From Candidatus Edwardsbacteria bacterium (lineage in GTDB: Bacteria; Edwardsbacteria; AC1; EtOH8): a DNA stretch of 64,000 bases. The stretch is from positions 289,122-353,121 of the forward strand of contig JAVHLB010000002.1 in NCBI GenBank assembly GCA_031082425.1. The letters run 5' to 3'. This document shows positions 44,528 through 52,659 of the stretch, one piece after another; position 1 is the stretch's first letter; each line of letters begins with the position of its first letter. A model generated the notes under the pieces. It did not search any database. It saw only the letters and a list, made by a program, of their open reading frames with translations, and was not told where the DNA came from. The position numbers and the translations under genes are program-made.

Positions 44528-45472
44528 TCAGATCTGCAGTTCTTTTATGATATCACCGGCCACCGTGTAGGGGTCGGCCTTTTTTGAGTAGATATCCTCC
44601 AGGTTCTCCCTGGTTTCCATATCATGGGTCAGTTTTAAGGCGGCCCACCTGTCCAACTGGTTGGTGATGATGGTGTGCACCTCGTCCCGGATCCGCTTTT
44701 TTCTTTTTTCGGCCAGCCGGCCGTCCGAGTTCAGGTAGCCCCGGTGTTTTTCTATGGCCCCGGTCAATTCTGCGGTGCCCTGATCGTCCTTGGCGATGGT
44801 CTGGATTATGGGCGGCAGGAAGGTATTTTCGTCCATCTCCCTGACCGACAACAACTGTTCCAGCTCAATCACACAGCGTTCAATGCCTTCCCTGTCGGCC
44901 TTGTTGATGGCGAAGATGTCGGCGATCTCCATGGTGCCGGCCTTGAGCACCTGGACGTCGTCACCCAGGCCCGGCACGGTGACCAGCACCGTGGTGTCCA
45001 CCCGGCCGGCCACCTCCACCTCGGACTGCCCGATGCCCACCGTCTCGAAGATCACGATGTCGTAACCGGCCGCATCCAATATCTTGGCGGCATCGGAGGT
45101 GGCCAGGGCCAGCCCGCCCAAATGCCCCCGGCTGCCCATGGAACGGATGTATACACCCTGATCGGTGGCGTGTTTCTGCATCCTGACCCGGTCGCCCAGA
45201 ATGGCCCCGCCGGAGAAGGGGCTGGTGGGATCCACCGCCAGCACCCCTACCTTCTTTTTGTGCTTTCGGTAATGCTTGATCAGCTTGTCCACCAAAGTGG
45301 ACTTGCCTCCGCCCGGCGGCCCGGTGATGCCCAAAAGATAGGCCCGGCCGGTATGAGGGTAGAGCTCTTTGAGCAGCTCCGCCGCCTCCGGCTGTCCGCT
45401 TTCTGCCAGGCTGATGCCCCGGGCGATGGCCCGGATATCCCCGGCTAATATTTTATCTGTCAGTTCGTTCAT
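44528..45472 (-). CDS. meaB: MeaB, methylmalonyl-CoA mutase-associated GTPase
   Basis: The 314-aa G3E-family GTPase has the P-loop GITGPPGGGKSTLVDKLI, a switch region with VLAVDPTSPFSGGAILGDR and DIVIFETVGIGQSEVEVAGRVDT, and the base-recognition NKAD. MeaB gates B12 loading into methylmalonyl-CoA mutase and protects the radical enzyme from inactivation. It follows the B12-binding subunit by 90 bases that contain a family E repeat. Confidence 0.96.
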   Translation of the reverse strand: MNELTDKILAGDIRAIARGISLAESGQPEAAELLKELYPHTGRAYLLGITGPPGGGKSTLVDKLIKHYRKHKKKVGVLAVDPTSPFSGGAILGDRVRMQKHATDQGVYIRSMGSRGHLGGLALATSDAAKILDAAGYDIVIFETVGIGQSEVEVAGRVDTTVLVTVPGLGDDVQVLKAGTMEIADIFAINKADREGIERCVIELEQLLSVREMDENTFLPPIIQTIAKDDQGTAELTGAIEKHRGYLNSDGRLAEKRKKRIRDEVHTIITNQLDRWAALKLTHDMETRENLEDIYSKKADPYTVAGDIIKELQI

Positions 45473-45486
45473 TTATATCGAAATTG

Positions 45487-45562
45487 CTGCATAAACCGCC
45501 AAGACGCGAAGACCGCTAAGTATGATCAAATTCCCCTGTGGCTCTGTGCCTCCGTGGCCATT
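45487..45562. repeat. Family E phrase-like repeat
   Basis: Contains 'aaaccgccaagacgcgaag' and 'ctgtggctctgtgcctccg'. Similar wording lies near 3650, 13996, 33915, 35196, 35672, 52627 and 57103. No gene here. Confidence 0.55.
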
Positions 45563-45949
45563 TTAATTTTTGTTGATGTAATCCACCACTTGCTGGGAAG
45601 AAGTCCCCGGAGTGAAGATCTCCTTGATCCCCGCAGCTTTCAGGCCCGGGATGTCGTCGGCCGGGATCACCCCGCCGCCGAAGACCTTGATGTCCGGGGC
45701 GTTCTTCTCCTTGAGCAGCTGCACCACCCTGGGAAACAGGGAGTTGTGGGCCCCGGACAGGCAGGACAGCCCCACCCACTGCACGTCCTCCTGGACGGCG
45801 GCGGCGGCGATGGCCTCCGGGGTCTGGCGCAGGCCGGTGTAGATCACCTCGAAACCGGCGTCGCGCAGGGCCCGGGCGATGTACTTGGCGCCGCGGTCGT
45901 GCCCGTCCAGGCCGGGCTTGGCAATGAGGATGCGGATCTTGTTAGGCAT
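45563..45949 (-). CDS. Methylmalonyl-CoA mutase B12-binding subunit
   Basis: The 128-aa protein is a stand-alone cobalamin-binding domain with the DxHxxG motif in GLDGHDRGAKYIA, SCLSGAHNSL and VFGGGVIPADDI. It matches the C-terminal domain of one-chain mutases and pairs with the separate catalytic subunit at 46958-48748, as in archaea and many anaerobes. The catalytic histidine of the DGHDRG motif should be the lower ligand of cobalt. Between the two subunit genes lie a DUF486 gene and a DUF559 unit that duplicates the 5' end of this gene. Confidence 0.96.
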   Translation of the reverse strand: MPNKIRILIAKPGLDGHDRGAKYIARALRDAGFEVIYTGLRQTPEAIAAAAVQEDVQWVGLSCLSGAHNSLFPRVVQLLKEKNAPDIKVFGGGVIPADDIPGLKAAGIKEIFTPGTSSQQVVDYINKN

Positions 45950-45977
45950 GTGAATGCTCCGATTATATTTAATCTTT
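45916..45977. repeat. 62-bp direct repeat, copy 1 (5' end of the B12-subunit gene)
   Basis: Covers the first 11 codons and the bases upstream of the B12-subunit gene. It matches 46469-46530 at 61 of 62 positions. Confidence 0.95.
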
Positions 45978-46357
45978 TACTTGTTTACAGCTTCTCTGGT
46001 CTCTTCTTTGAGTCTCTTAACCACCCAATCGCTTTTATCAAGCACTTCTTCGTTGGTAAACCGTATCACTTTTACTCCGTAAGCAGTGATGATATGATCC
46101 CGCAGTTCGTCGTAACCCTTCTGTTGTTCGTGAATACCGCCGTCAATTTCAATTACAAGGCCAATCTCATTACAGTAAAAATCGGCTATGAACCCGTGGA
46201 TGACTTGCTGACGCCGGAAGTGAAGCCCTTCGATCTGGTTTTGCCTAACCATATTCCAAAAAGCTTTTTCAGCCAGGGTCATCTTTTTCCGAAATTCTTT
46301 GGCAAGCTTAAGCTTTTTGTTGTTCACTTTTTGACGTTTGATTAACAACGTACGCAT
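45977..46357 (-). CDS. DUF559 endonuclease-like protein
   Basis: The 126-aa protein has the DUF559 (Vsr-related) pattern: AKEFRKKMTLAEKAFWNMVR, the LHFRRQQVIHGFIADFYC strand and the catalytic-looking GLVIEIDGGIHEQQ, then VKVIRFTNEEVL. The family is a PD-(D/E)XK-fold nuclease relative of uncertain role. Its stop codon touches copy 1 of a 62-bp direct repeat and a second copy lies past its start. The gene therefore sits on an inserted unit of about 550 bases. It lies between the two mutase subunit genes, in the same orientation. Confidence 0.9.
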   Translation of the reverse strand: MRTLLIKRQKVNNKKLKLAKEFRKKMTLAEKAFWNMVRQNQIEGLHFRRQQVIHGFIADFYCNEIGLVIEIDGGIHEQQKGYDELRDHIITAYGVKVIRFTNEEVLDKSDWVVKRLKEETREAVNK

Positions 46358-46372
46358 AGTTTTTACCTAACC

Positions 46373-46442
46373 CCTGCCCCTTCCCCTTTGGGGAAGGGGT
46401 TCTCTGTTCCCCCTCCTAAAGGGAGGGGGGTAGGGGGGCGGT
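46373..46442. repeat. Family B double hairpin
   Basis: CCCCTTCCCC-ttt-GGGGAAGGGG followed by CCCCCTCCTAA-AGGGAGGGGG, matching the arrangement at 17563-17639. It lies inside the duplicated DUF559 unit. Confidence 0.75.
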
Positions 46443-46468
46443 CCGTACCTATCCCCCGCAACCAATCC

Positions 46469-46530
46469 GCTTGGCGATGAGGATGCGGATCTTGTTAGGC
46501 ATGTGAATGCTCCGATTATATTTAATCTTT
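46469..46530. repeat. 62-bp direct repeat, copy 2
   Basis: Second copy of the B12-subunit 5' end, one base different (G at 46476 instead of A). It still encodes MPNKIRILIAK on the minus strand, then breaks off, so it is the stub of a split gene start. Confidence 0.95.
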
Positions 46531-46548
46531 GATATTGTGTGACTACAA

Positions 46549-46905
46549 TTATGTCCCAAAAATTTTCGCCCTAAAAAGAAAGAACACCGCGCCCAGCAGG
46601 CACAGCCCGGCCCACAGGTAATCCATGCTGGGCTTCTCCCTTAAATACAAAATGGAAAACGGCACGAACACGCTTAAGGTGATCACTTCCTGCAGGATCT
46701 TCAGCTGACCCACATTCATTACCTGGTATCCGATGCGGTTGGCCGGCACCTGCACCAGGTACTCGAACAGGGCAATGCCCCAGCTGACCAGGGCGGCCAA
46801 GAACCAGGAGCGCCCGGACATGTTCTTAAGGTGCCCGTACCAGGCAAAGGTCATGAAGATGTTGCTGACGCACAGCAGGCCGGTGGTTAGGTAGTATGGT
46901 TTCAT
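46549..46905 (-). CDS. DUF486/DMT-type small membrane protein
   Basis: The 118-aa protein has four membrane segments and the DUF486 signature: NIFMTFAWYGHLKN, SWGIALFEYLVQVPANRIGY and FVPFSILYLREKPSMDYLWA. It resembles half of an EamA/DMT transporter and would work as a dimer in the inner membrane; the substrate is unknown. It lies between the mutase subunit genes without an evident pathway link. Confidence 0.9.
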   Translation of the reverse strand: MKPYYLTTGLLCVSNIFMTFAWYGHLKNMSGRSWFLAALVSWGIALFEYLVQVPANRIGYQVMNVGQLKILQEVITLSVFVPFSILYLREKPSMDYLWAGLCLLGAVFFLFRAKIFGT

Positions 46906-46910
46906 AAGTT

Positions 46911-46960
46911 TAACCTCTCCCTTTCCCTCCCCTCGAGGGTAGGGAAAGGGGGTGGGGTTA
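46911..46960. repeat. Family B hairpin at the end of the mutase gene
   Basis: CCCTTTCCCTCCCCTC-GAGGGTAGGGAAAGGG stem. It overlaps the stop codon of the mutase gene. Confidence 0.7.
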
Positions 46961-48748
46961 CAGCACCACCGATTCCTGGTATTCCCCGAACACCTCCCTT
47001 AAGACTCCGCAGATCTCACCCAGCGTGGCGTACTTCCGCACCGCGTCCACGATGAAGGGCATCAGGTTCTCGCTGCCGTGGGCCGCCCGGTGGATCTCGC
47101 TCAGCGCCTTCTTCACCGCCTCGTTGTCCCGCTTGGCCTTCATCTCGGCCAGCCGCTTCATCTGGGCGTCCTGCACGGCCTGCGAGACCTTCAGCAGATT
47201 TTTGGGAGACTCTTCCTTGACCGTGAACTTGTTGACCCCGACCACTATCCGCTCCTGGGCCTCCACGTCCTTCTGGAAACGGTAGGCGCTGTCCTGGATC
47301 TCCTTCTGGACATAGCCCTTCTCGATGGCTTTCACCATCCCGCCCAGCTTGTCTATCTTGGCGATGTATTCCAGGGCCGCCTTCTCGATCTCGCTGGTGC
47401 GGGCCTCCACATAATAGGAGCCGGCCAGCGGATCGACCGTGTCGGCCGCGCCGGACTCGTGGGCCACGATCTGCTGGGTGCGCAGGGCGATGCGGACCGA
47501 GTCCTCGGTGGGCAGGGCCAGGGCCTCGTCGCGGGAATTGGTGTGCAGGCTCTGGGTGCCGCCCAATACCGCGGCCAGCGTCTGGATGGTGACCCGGATG
47601 ATGTTGTTGTCCGGCTGCTGGGCGGTGAGGGTGCTTCCGGCGGTCTGGGTATGGAAGCGCAGCATTTGCGATGAGGCCTTCTGGGCCTTGAACCGCTCCT
47701 TCATGATGCGGGCCCAGATCCGACGGGCGGCCCGGAACTTGGCCACTTCTTCCAAAAGATCGTTGTGGGAGTTGAAGAAGAACGACAGCCTGGAGGAGAA
47801 ATCGTCCACGCTCAGGCCCGAGGCGATGGCCGCCTGGACGTAGGCGATGCCGTCGGCCAGGGTGAAGGCCACTTCCTGGGTGGCGGAAGAACCGGCCTCG
47901 CGGATGTGGTAGCCCGAGATGGAGATGGTGTTCCATTTGGGCACCTGCTTGGCGCAGTATTCAAAGATGTCGGTGATCAGCCTCATGCTGGGGGTGGGGG
48001 GGAAGATGTAGGTGCCCCGGGCGATGTATTCCTTAAGGATGTCGTTCTGGATGGTGCCGTTCAACTGGTCGGCCTTCACCCCCTGCTTTTCGGCCACCGC
48101 CACGTACATGGCCAGCAGCACTCCGGCCGGGGCGTTGATGGTCATGGAGGTGGAGACCTTGTCCAGCGGGATGCCGTCGAACAGTATTTCCATGTCGGCC
48201 AAAGAGTCGATGGCCACGCCGACTTTCCCGACTTCGCCGGCGGACATGGGATCATCGGAGTCGTAGCCGATCTGGGTGGGCAGGTCGAAGGCGATGGACA
48301 GCCCGGTCTGGCCCTGGGCCAGAAGATACTTGTAGCGCTTGTTGGATTCGGCCGCGTCGCCGAAGCCGGCATACTGGCGCATGGTCCAGAACTTTCCCCG
48401 GTACATGGTGGGCTGGACCCCGCGGGTATAGGGGTACTGCCCGGGGAAGCCCAGGTCTTTCTGGTAGTCCAAACCCTCGGTCTCGCAGGGGGTGTAGACC
48501 CGCTTGACCTCGTCGCCGGAGGTGGACAGAAAAACCTTCTTGCGCTCGGGATATTTGGCCAGCATCGGCTGGACGCAGGTGTTGTGCCACTCGGTTAAAG
48601 TGGTGAACAGATCGTTCTTTTGTTTCGAGGCCGCTGGCTTATTAGCGGTCATATTTTTTTTGACCGCAGCCTTTGGGACGGTCTTTTTACCGGCCGGCCC
48701 AGCCTTTTTTATGATCTTCTTTTGGGGGGCTTTCCCTGATTTTTTCAT
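46958..48748 (-). CDS. Methylmalonyl-CoA mutase catalytic (large) subunit
   Basis: The 596-aa protein has the B12-mutase TIM barrel: GFPGQYPYTRGVQPTMYRG, RQYAGFGDAAESNKRYKYLL, GLSIAFDLPTQIGYDSDDP, a later ISGYHIREAGSS and TQSLHTNSRDEALALPTE. The B12 domain is a separate gene (45563-45949). It converts succinyl-CoA to (R)-methylmalonyl-CoA by a radical mechanism. Residues about 1-45 form a Lys/Ala/Pro-rich extension not usual for the family. A TTGCTT/TATAAT promoter lies upstream. Confidence 0.95.
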   Translation of the reverse strand: MKKSGKAPQKKIIKKAGPAGKKTVPKAAVKKNMTANKPAASKQKNDLFTTLTEWHNTCVQPMLAKYPERKKVFLSTSGDEVKRVYTPCETEGLDYQKDLGFPGQYPYTRGVQPTMYRGKFWTMRQYAGFGDAAESNKRYKYLLAQGQTGLSIAFDLPTQIGYDSDDPMSAGEVGKVGVAIDSLADMEILFDGIPLDKVSTSMTINAPAGVLLAMYVAVAEKQGVKADQLNGTIQNDILKEYIARGTYIFPPTPSMRLITDIFEYCAKQVPKWNTISISGYHIREAGSSATQEVAFTLADGIAYVQAAIASGLSVDDFSSRLSFFFNSHNDLLEEVAKFRAARRIWARIMKERFKAQKASSQMLRFHTQTAGSTLTAQQPDNNIIRVTIQTLAAVLGGTQSLHTNSRDEALALPTEDSVRIALRTQQIVAHESGAADTVDPLAGSYYVEARTSEIEKAALEYIAKIDKLGGMVKAIEKGYVQKEIQDSAYRFQKDVEAQERIVVGVNKFTVKEESPKNLLKVSQAVQDAQMKRLAEMKAKRDNEAVKKALSEIHRAAHGSENLMPFIVDAVRKYATLGEICGVLREVFGEYQESVVL

Positions 48749-48799
48749 GTCTCACCTAAAAATATATTGATTATTAAATGTTACGAATTAACGGCTTTC

Positions 48800-48828
48800 A
48801 TTATATCACTACCCCATTTAAAAAGCAA
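48800..48828 (-). promoter_or_regulatory. Promoter of the methylmalonyl-CoA mutase gene
   Basis: On the minus strand TTGCTT, a 17-base spacer and TATAAT, 52 bases before the ATG. It is divergent from the ogt promoter. Confidence 0.75.
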
Positions 48829-48849
48829 AAAATATTTAATTAAATTTTA

Positions 48850-48878
48850 TTGACAAAGTATCGTCAATACATTATCCT
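48850..48878 (+). promoter_or_regulatory. Promoter of the ogt-PilZ pair
   Basis: TTGACA at 48850-48855, a 17-base spacer and TATCCT at 48873-48878, 22 bases before the GTG start. Confidence 0.75.
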
Positions 48879-48899
48879 TAAAGCGGAAAGGGTGACACT

Positions 48900-49412
48900 G
48901 TGGACAGATACACCAAAATATATATTTCCGGCTATGATTCACCCCTCGGCCGGCTGTACCTGGCGGCCACCGACAAAGGTCTTTTGCGGATCGCTCCGGC
49001 AAAAGGTTCCGAATTGTCTTTCATATTGGACCTGGGAATAAGACATTTCGACCTGGTGCCCAGCGAAAAACCCTTTCTGCCGATCAAAAAACAGCTGGAC
49101 AGATATTTTGAAGGTCAGCCGGTGGTCTTCAGATTCCAGGCCGATATCAGCCGCGGCACCGGCTTCCAGAGAAGCGTCTGGAGGAAACTGTCCGGCCTGC
49201 TACCCGGTCAGATGATGACCTACGGCATGCTGGCCCGGGAGATAGGCCGGCCCAAAGCTTACCGTGCCGTTGGTCAGGCGGTGGGAGCCAACCCCCTGCC
49301 GATCATCATCCCCTGCCACCGGGTGATCGCCTCCGACGGCTCTCTGGGCGGCTTTGCCTGGGGAATAAAGGTCAAGAAAAAACTGCTATCCATTGAAGGG
49401 ATGGACTTATGA
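48900..49412 (+). CDS. ogt: Methylated-DNA-protein cysteine methyltransferase
   Basis: The 170-aa protein has the acceptor motif IPCHRVIASDGSLGGFAWG, with the methyl-accepting Cys, and the helix-turn-helix region FQRSVWRKLSGLLPGQMMTYGMLA that flips the damaged base. It repairs O6-methylguanine by transferring the alkyl group to itself. The start is GTG. It overlaps the PilZ gene by 4 bases (ATGA), so they are translated together, though a functional link is not known. Confidence 0.95.
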   Translation: MDRYTKIYISGYDSPLGRLYLAATDKGLLRIAPAKGSELSFILDLGIRHFDLVPSEKPFLPIKKQLDRYFEGQPVVFRFQADISRGTGFQRSVWRKLSGLLPGQMMTYGMLAREIGRPKAYRAVGQAVGANPLPIIIPCHRVIASDGSLGGFAWGIKVKKKLLSIEGMDL

Positions 49413-49786
49413 AAAAGACAGCCCCGTCAAAAGAAAGAAGAAAGTTTATACGGCTGCCGGTGGAGATAAGGGTGAAATATAAAGCCCTTAAGGAGGTCAT
49501 TGACACCAGCGGGTTAAAACCGGCCAAGGTGAAAAACCTGAGCTCCGGGGGGATACTTTTTCATTCCGGCAAAAAACTAGGCAAGGACGATACCCTGCAG
49601 TTAAAACTTGATTTTGCCAGGGGCAAAAGCAAATATGATCTGGCGGCCATCGGCCAGGTGGTGCGCTGCAGCGCATTGAAAAACGGGCAATACACCATCG
49701 GGGTGCGATTTTTGGAGATATACTCGGACGACCTGGATCTGTTGAAGGGCTTTATCGAGAAGAAGGCCAAGAGGCCGGGCAAATGA
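49409..49786 (+). CDS. PilZ-domain protein
   Basis: The 125-aa protein has the PilZ layout with c-di-GMP-binding residues ERRKFIRLPVEI (an RxxxR-type start) and KNLSSGGILFHS (DxSxxG-like), then beta strands ending YTIGVRFLEI. It would bind the second messenger c-di-GMP and change the action of a partner. No cyclase lies in the window. It overlaps the ogt stop by 4 bases. Confidence 0.9.
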   Translation: MKKTAPSKERRKFIRLPVEIRVKYKALKEVIDTSGLKPAKVKNLSSGGILFHSGKKLGKDDTLQLKLDFARGKSKYDLAAIGQVVRCSALKNGQYTIGVRFLEIYSDDLDLLKGFIEKKAKRPGK

Positions 49787-49795
49787 TGGCATACA

Positions 49796-49840
49796 TCTGA
49801 AACAGAAAAGGGCGGTTTTACCGCCCTTTTCTGTTTCAGA
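49796..49840. terminator. 21-bp perfect hairpin terminator
   Basis: A perfect 21-bp stem (49796-49816 with 49820-49840) around a TTT loop, centred on AAAAGGGCGGT/ACCGCCCTTTT. It closes the ogt-PilZ transcript and lies between convergent genes. Confidence 0.85.
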
Positions 49841-49901
49841 CCCCGAGCCCATAAAAATGATGGTTTCCCCTGCTTTGGTCCGCCAGGCTTATCATAGGCA
49901 A

Positions 49902-50375
49902 TTAAAACCTCACCCTGTCGCCGGCCTTGACCCCATTCTGCCCAAACCACCCGGCGTTGGCCTCGATAACATAAAGGGCCGGGGCCAGCGACCGGTAGCG
50001 TGGCCCCTCATCCAGCGGTTTCATGGTCAGGATGTTGATGATCACTCCCTGTTCGGAGATGAAGGCGATGTCCAGCGGCAGAAAGGTGTTCCTCATCCAG
50101 AATGACTGCATCTGGGGATACTCGAAGATGAACAGCATCCCCTCATCACCCGGCATAGTTTTCCTGAACATCAGTCCCTGCTCCCGGGATCGCGGGTTAT
50201 CTGCCACCTCCGCCCATAAGACGCTTTGCCCCACGGCCAGCTTGATCCTTCCGGGACGCTCCGGTTGTATCTGGTCGGTCTTGTCCCGTGGATAAGCTTT
50301 TTCAATTTTTTCCCGGCAGCCGGCGATCAGTGCCAGGGCCAAAATCGTTATGACTGTTTTTGAATGATTTCCCAT
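49902..50375 (-). CDS. DUF192 lipoprotein
   Basis: The 158-aa protein has a lipoprotein signal (KTVITILALALIAGC) and a DUF192 domain: NPRSREQGLMFRKTMPGDEG, MLFIFEYPQMQSFWMRNTFLPLDIAFI and ALYVIEANAGWF. The family is an exported beta-rich fold of unknown function. ATG 50375 is supported by AAGGAAA; the longer frame lacks a site. Confidence 0.9.
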   Translation of the reverse strand: MGNHSKTVITILALALIAGCREKIEKAYPRDKTDQIQPERPGRIKLAVGQSVLWAEVADNPRSREQGLMFRKTMPGDEGMLFIFEYPQMQSFWMRNTFLPLDIAFISEQGVIINILTMKPLDEGPRYRSLAPALYVIEANAGWFGQNGVKAGDRVRF

Positions 50376-50461
50376 TTTTCCTTTCGGGCGAGGCGCCATG
50401 AACCATCCCGGCCCGGGCTGGCCTGAGGCGACAAAAGACCGGCCGCAGAAAGATGCGGCGG

Positions 50462-51895
50462 TTACTTATTCAAGTTGAAGATGACCATCCTCAGGGTGGT
50501 CATCTCCTCGATGGCAAATTTCGCCCCCTCCCGGCCCAAGCCGCTGTTTTTATTGCCGCCATAGGGCATGTGGTCGATCCGATAGGAGGGAAAATCATTG
50601 ATCAGGATGCCGCCCACATTGATCCTTTTGACGGCCGCCAGGGCCCGGTTGATATTGGAGGTGAATACGCCGGCCTGCAAGCCATACTGGCTCTGATCGC
50701 ATTTGACAATACCCTCTTCAAAGCTGGATACTTTTTCCACCACCGCCACCGGGCCGAATATTTCGTCCCGGACCACTTTCATCTCCGGCTTGGTGTTGGT
50801 GAGGATGGTGGGATAGTATATATTTCCCTCTCTTCTCCCGCCGCAGACGGCCTCGGCCCCCTGGGCCACGGCTTCTTTTACCCATTCCTGGACCCGGCCG
50901 GCCTCCGATTCCGCTATCATCGGTCCGATATCGGTATCCTGGTCCAGGGGGTTGCCGATCTTAAGCTTTTGGGTCCCGGCGGCGAATTTTTCCATGAATT
51001 CCGCATAACGGCTTTGGTGCACATATATCCGTTGCACGGAAATGCAGACCTGTCCCTGATTGTAAAAGGCCCCCAGGATACAGCGCTTGACGGCGTAATC
51101 CATGCTTTCAATATCTTCATCTATCACCACCGCGCTGTTGGACCCCAATTCCATGGTCAGCCTTTTCAATCCGGCATTTTTGACGATATGCTCTCCCACC
51201 TCCCGGCTTCCGGTGAAACTTATCTTGGATATCCGCCGGTCCCTGATCAGCATCTCGCCGACCTCGCCTCCCGGCCCCGGCAATAGGCTTATGGCTTCCC
51301 GGGGCAGGCCAGCCTCGATAAAAGCCTTTACCAGCGCTATCCCTGAAAGGGGGGTGGCCGTGGCCGGTTTGAGGATCACCGGACATCCGGCGGCGATGGC
51401 CGGCGCCACCTTATGGGCCGCCAGGTTCAGGGGAAAGTTGAAGGGGGTGATGGCCGCCACCACCCCGATGGGGTGCCTTTCGTAATATCCCACCCGGCCC
51501 TCGCCTGACCGGCCGGCGTCAATCGGCAGGGTCTGGCCATGAATGCGCTTGGCTTCCTCGGAGATGTATTCGAGATTCTCCACGCAGCGCTCGACCTCGG
51601 CCCTGGCGTAGCGGCAGGGCTTGCCCGCTTCGCGGGCGATGGTAACCGTCAGCTGGTCCATCTGCCGGTCGATGATCCCGGCGGCAGCGCGGATGATGGC
51701 CGCCCGGCGGTGGGCCGGCAGTTCAGCCATTACTTGCTTGGCCGTTTCCGCGGCCGTTACTGCCTCATCTACTTGAGCGCTCTCGGCGGCCTGGACTTCG
51801 GCCATCGTTTCGCCGGTGTATTTGTCCCGCACCTTGAACCGTTTCCCTGAAACTCTTTGGTGCCCGGCGATGTTCAATTTATGAATAATGTTCAT
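50462..51895 (-). CDS. NAD(P)-dependent aldehyde dehydrogenase
   Basis: The 477-aa protein has the ALDH features: TPFNFPLNLAAHKVAPAIAAG, the NAD-binding FTGSREVGEHI, catalytic Glu in TMELGSNSAVVI and catalytic Cys in NQGQVCISVQRIYV. It oxidises aldehydes to acids, or acyl-CoA if related to glyceraldehyde/lactaldehyde/semialdehyde groups. The substrate cannot be fixed. ATG 51895 gives the family N-terminus; the frame further upstream runs antisense-like through the next gene. Confidence 0.94.
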   Translation of the reverse strand: MNIIHKLNIAGHQRVSGKRFKVRDKYTGETMAEVQAAESAQVDEAVTAAETAKQVMAELPAHRRAAIIRAAAGIIDRQMDQLTVTIAREAGKPCRYARAEVERCVENLEYISEEAKRIHGQTLPIDAGRSGEGRVGYYERHPIGVVAAITPFNFPLNLAAHKVAPAIAAGCPVILKPATATPLSGIALVKAFIEAGLPREAISLLPGPGGEVGEMLIRDRRISKISFTGSREVGEHIVKNAGLKRLTMELGSNSAVVIDEDIESMDYAVKRCILGAFYNQGQVCISVQRIYVHQSRYAEFMEKFAAGTQKLKIGNPLDQDTDIGPMIAESEAGRVQEWVKEAVAQGAEAVCGGRREGNIYYPTILTNTKPEMKVVRDEIFGPVAVVEKVSSFEEGIVKCDQSQYGLQAGVFTSNINRALAAVKRINVGGILINDFPSYRIDHMPYGGNKNSGLGREGAKFAIEEMTTLRMVIFNLNK

Positions 51896-51912
51896 ATCAT
51901 CCAACCGTTTTT

Positions 51913-52596
51913 TTACATTGCCGATTTCTTCTTCGCCTTCTGCTTGGCCAGCCCCAGGATCAGCCCCAGCGCTATGGCCAGCAGGGCCGCCACCACCACC
52001 CGGAACTCCGGCGGCAGCATGTAATTCACCGATTGGACCGGAAGCCAGAACCAGATTATTGACCCGCCCACTATCCTGAACATATTGTCCCAGTCTATGT
52101 TCCGGTAGGTCTCTATCAGCGGCCACCTGGAGAATAGCTTATTGTTGTCGATCAGGGTGTCGGTGATCCGGTGGAAGGTCATGAAGGGAAAGCCGAACAC
52201 CGCCTGAAAGAAGAATGATTTCCAGAAGGCGGTCAGCCAGGGAAATCCCCGGCCCGGCAGATAGCCCTGGTCCAGCAGGCCTTCGGTCCCGGCCGAGAAC
52301 AGGGGAAAGGCCAGGGTCATCATAATTCCGAGCAGACCCCAGACCAGGGACCGCTGCCACAACCGGATGCCCTTGAGCTGCCATTGGCCGGAGACCACCT
52401 TCCGGCTAAGCAGTTCGCCCATGGTCCCCAGCAGAATGAACTTGGCCATGCCCATCAGGTAGGGATGGGCCCGGGTGGTCATCACGAATAATTCTCTGGT
52501 GCCGGGGATGATCAGAATGGTCAGCACCCCGCCAAGCAGCAGGACCCAGATCAAGGAAAGTAAAAGATCCAAGACACTGTTCTTCTGTTGTTCCAT
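51913..52596 (-). CDS. Multi-pass membrane protein, possibly Mpv17/PMP22-like
   Basis: The 227-aa protein has about five hydrophobic segments and a Lys-rich C-terminal tail. The regions TFHRITDTLIDN, IDWDNMFRIVGGSIIWFW and MLPPEFRVVVAALLAIALG bring to mind bacterial Mpv17/PMP22-like proteins. That match is from memory and weak. It starts upstream of the aldehyde dehydrogenase by 17 bases, so the two are probably co-transcribed. Confidence 0.75.
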   Translation of the reverse strand: MEQQKNSVLDLLLSLIWVLLLGGVLTILIIPGTRELFVMTTRAHPYLMGMAKFILLGTMGELLSRKVVSGQWQLKGIRLWQRSLVWGLLGIMMTLAFPLFSAGTEGLLDQGYLPGRGFPWLTAFWKSFFFQAVFGFPFMTFHRITDTLIDNNKLFSRWPLIETYRNIDWDNMFRIVGGSIIWFWLPVQSVNYMLPPEFRVVVAALLAIALGLILGLAKQKAKKKSAM

Positions 52597-52659
52597 TCTT
52601 GATGAAGCGCTTTATATGGTAAGTTAAATCTGCGTCAATCTGTGAAATCTGTGGATACG

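Noticed and set aside
50462..52126. Aldehyde dehydrogenase starting at 52126
   Set aside because: The extra 77 codons are antisense-like low-complexity sequence inside the neighbouring membrane gene; ATG 51895 gives the family start.
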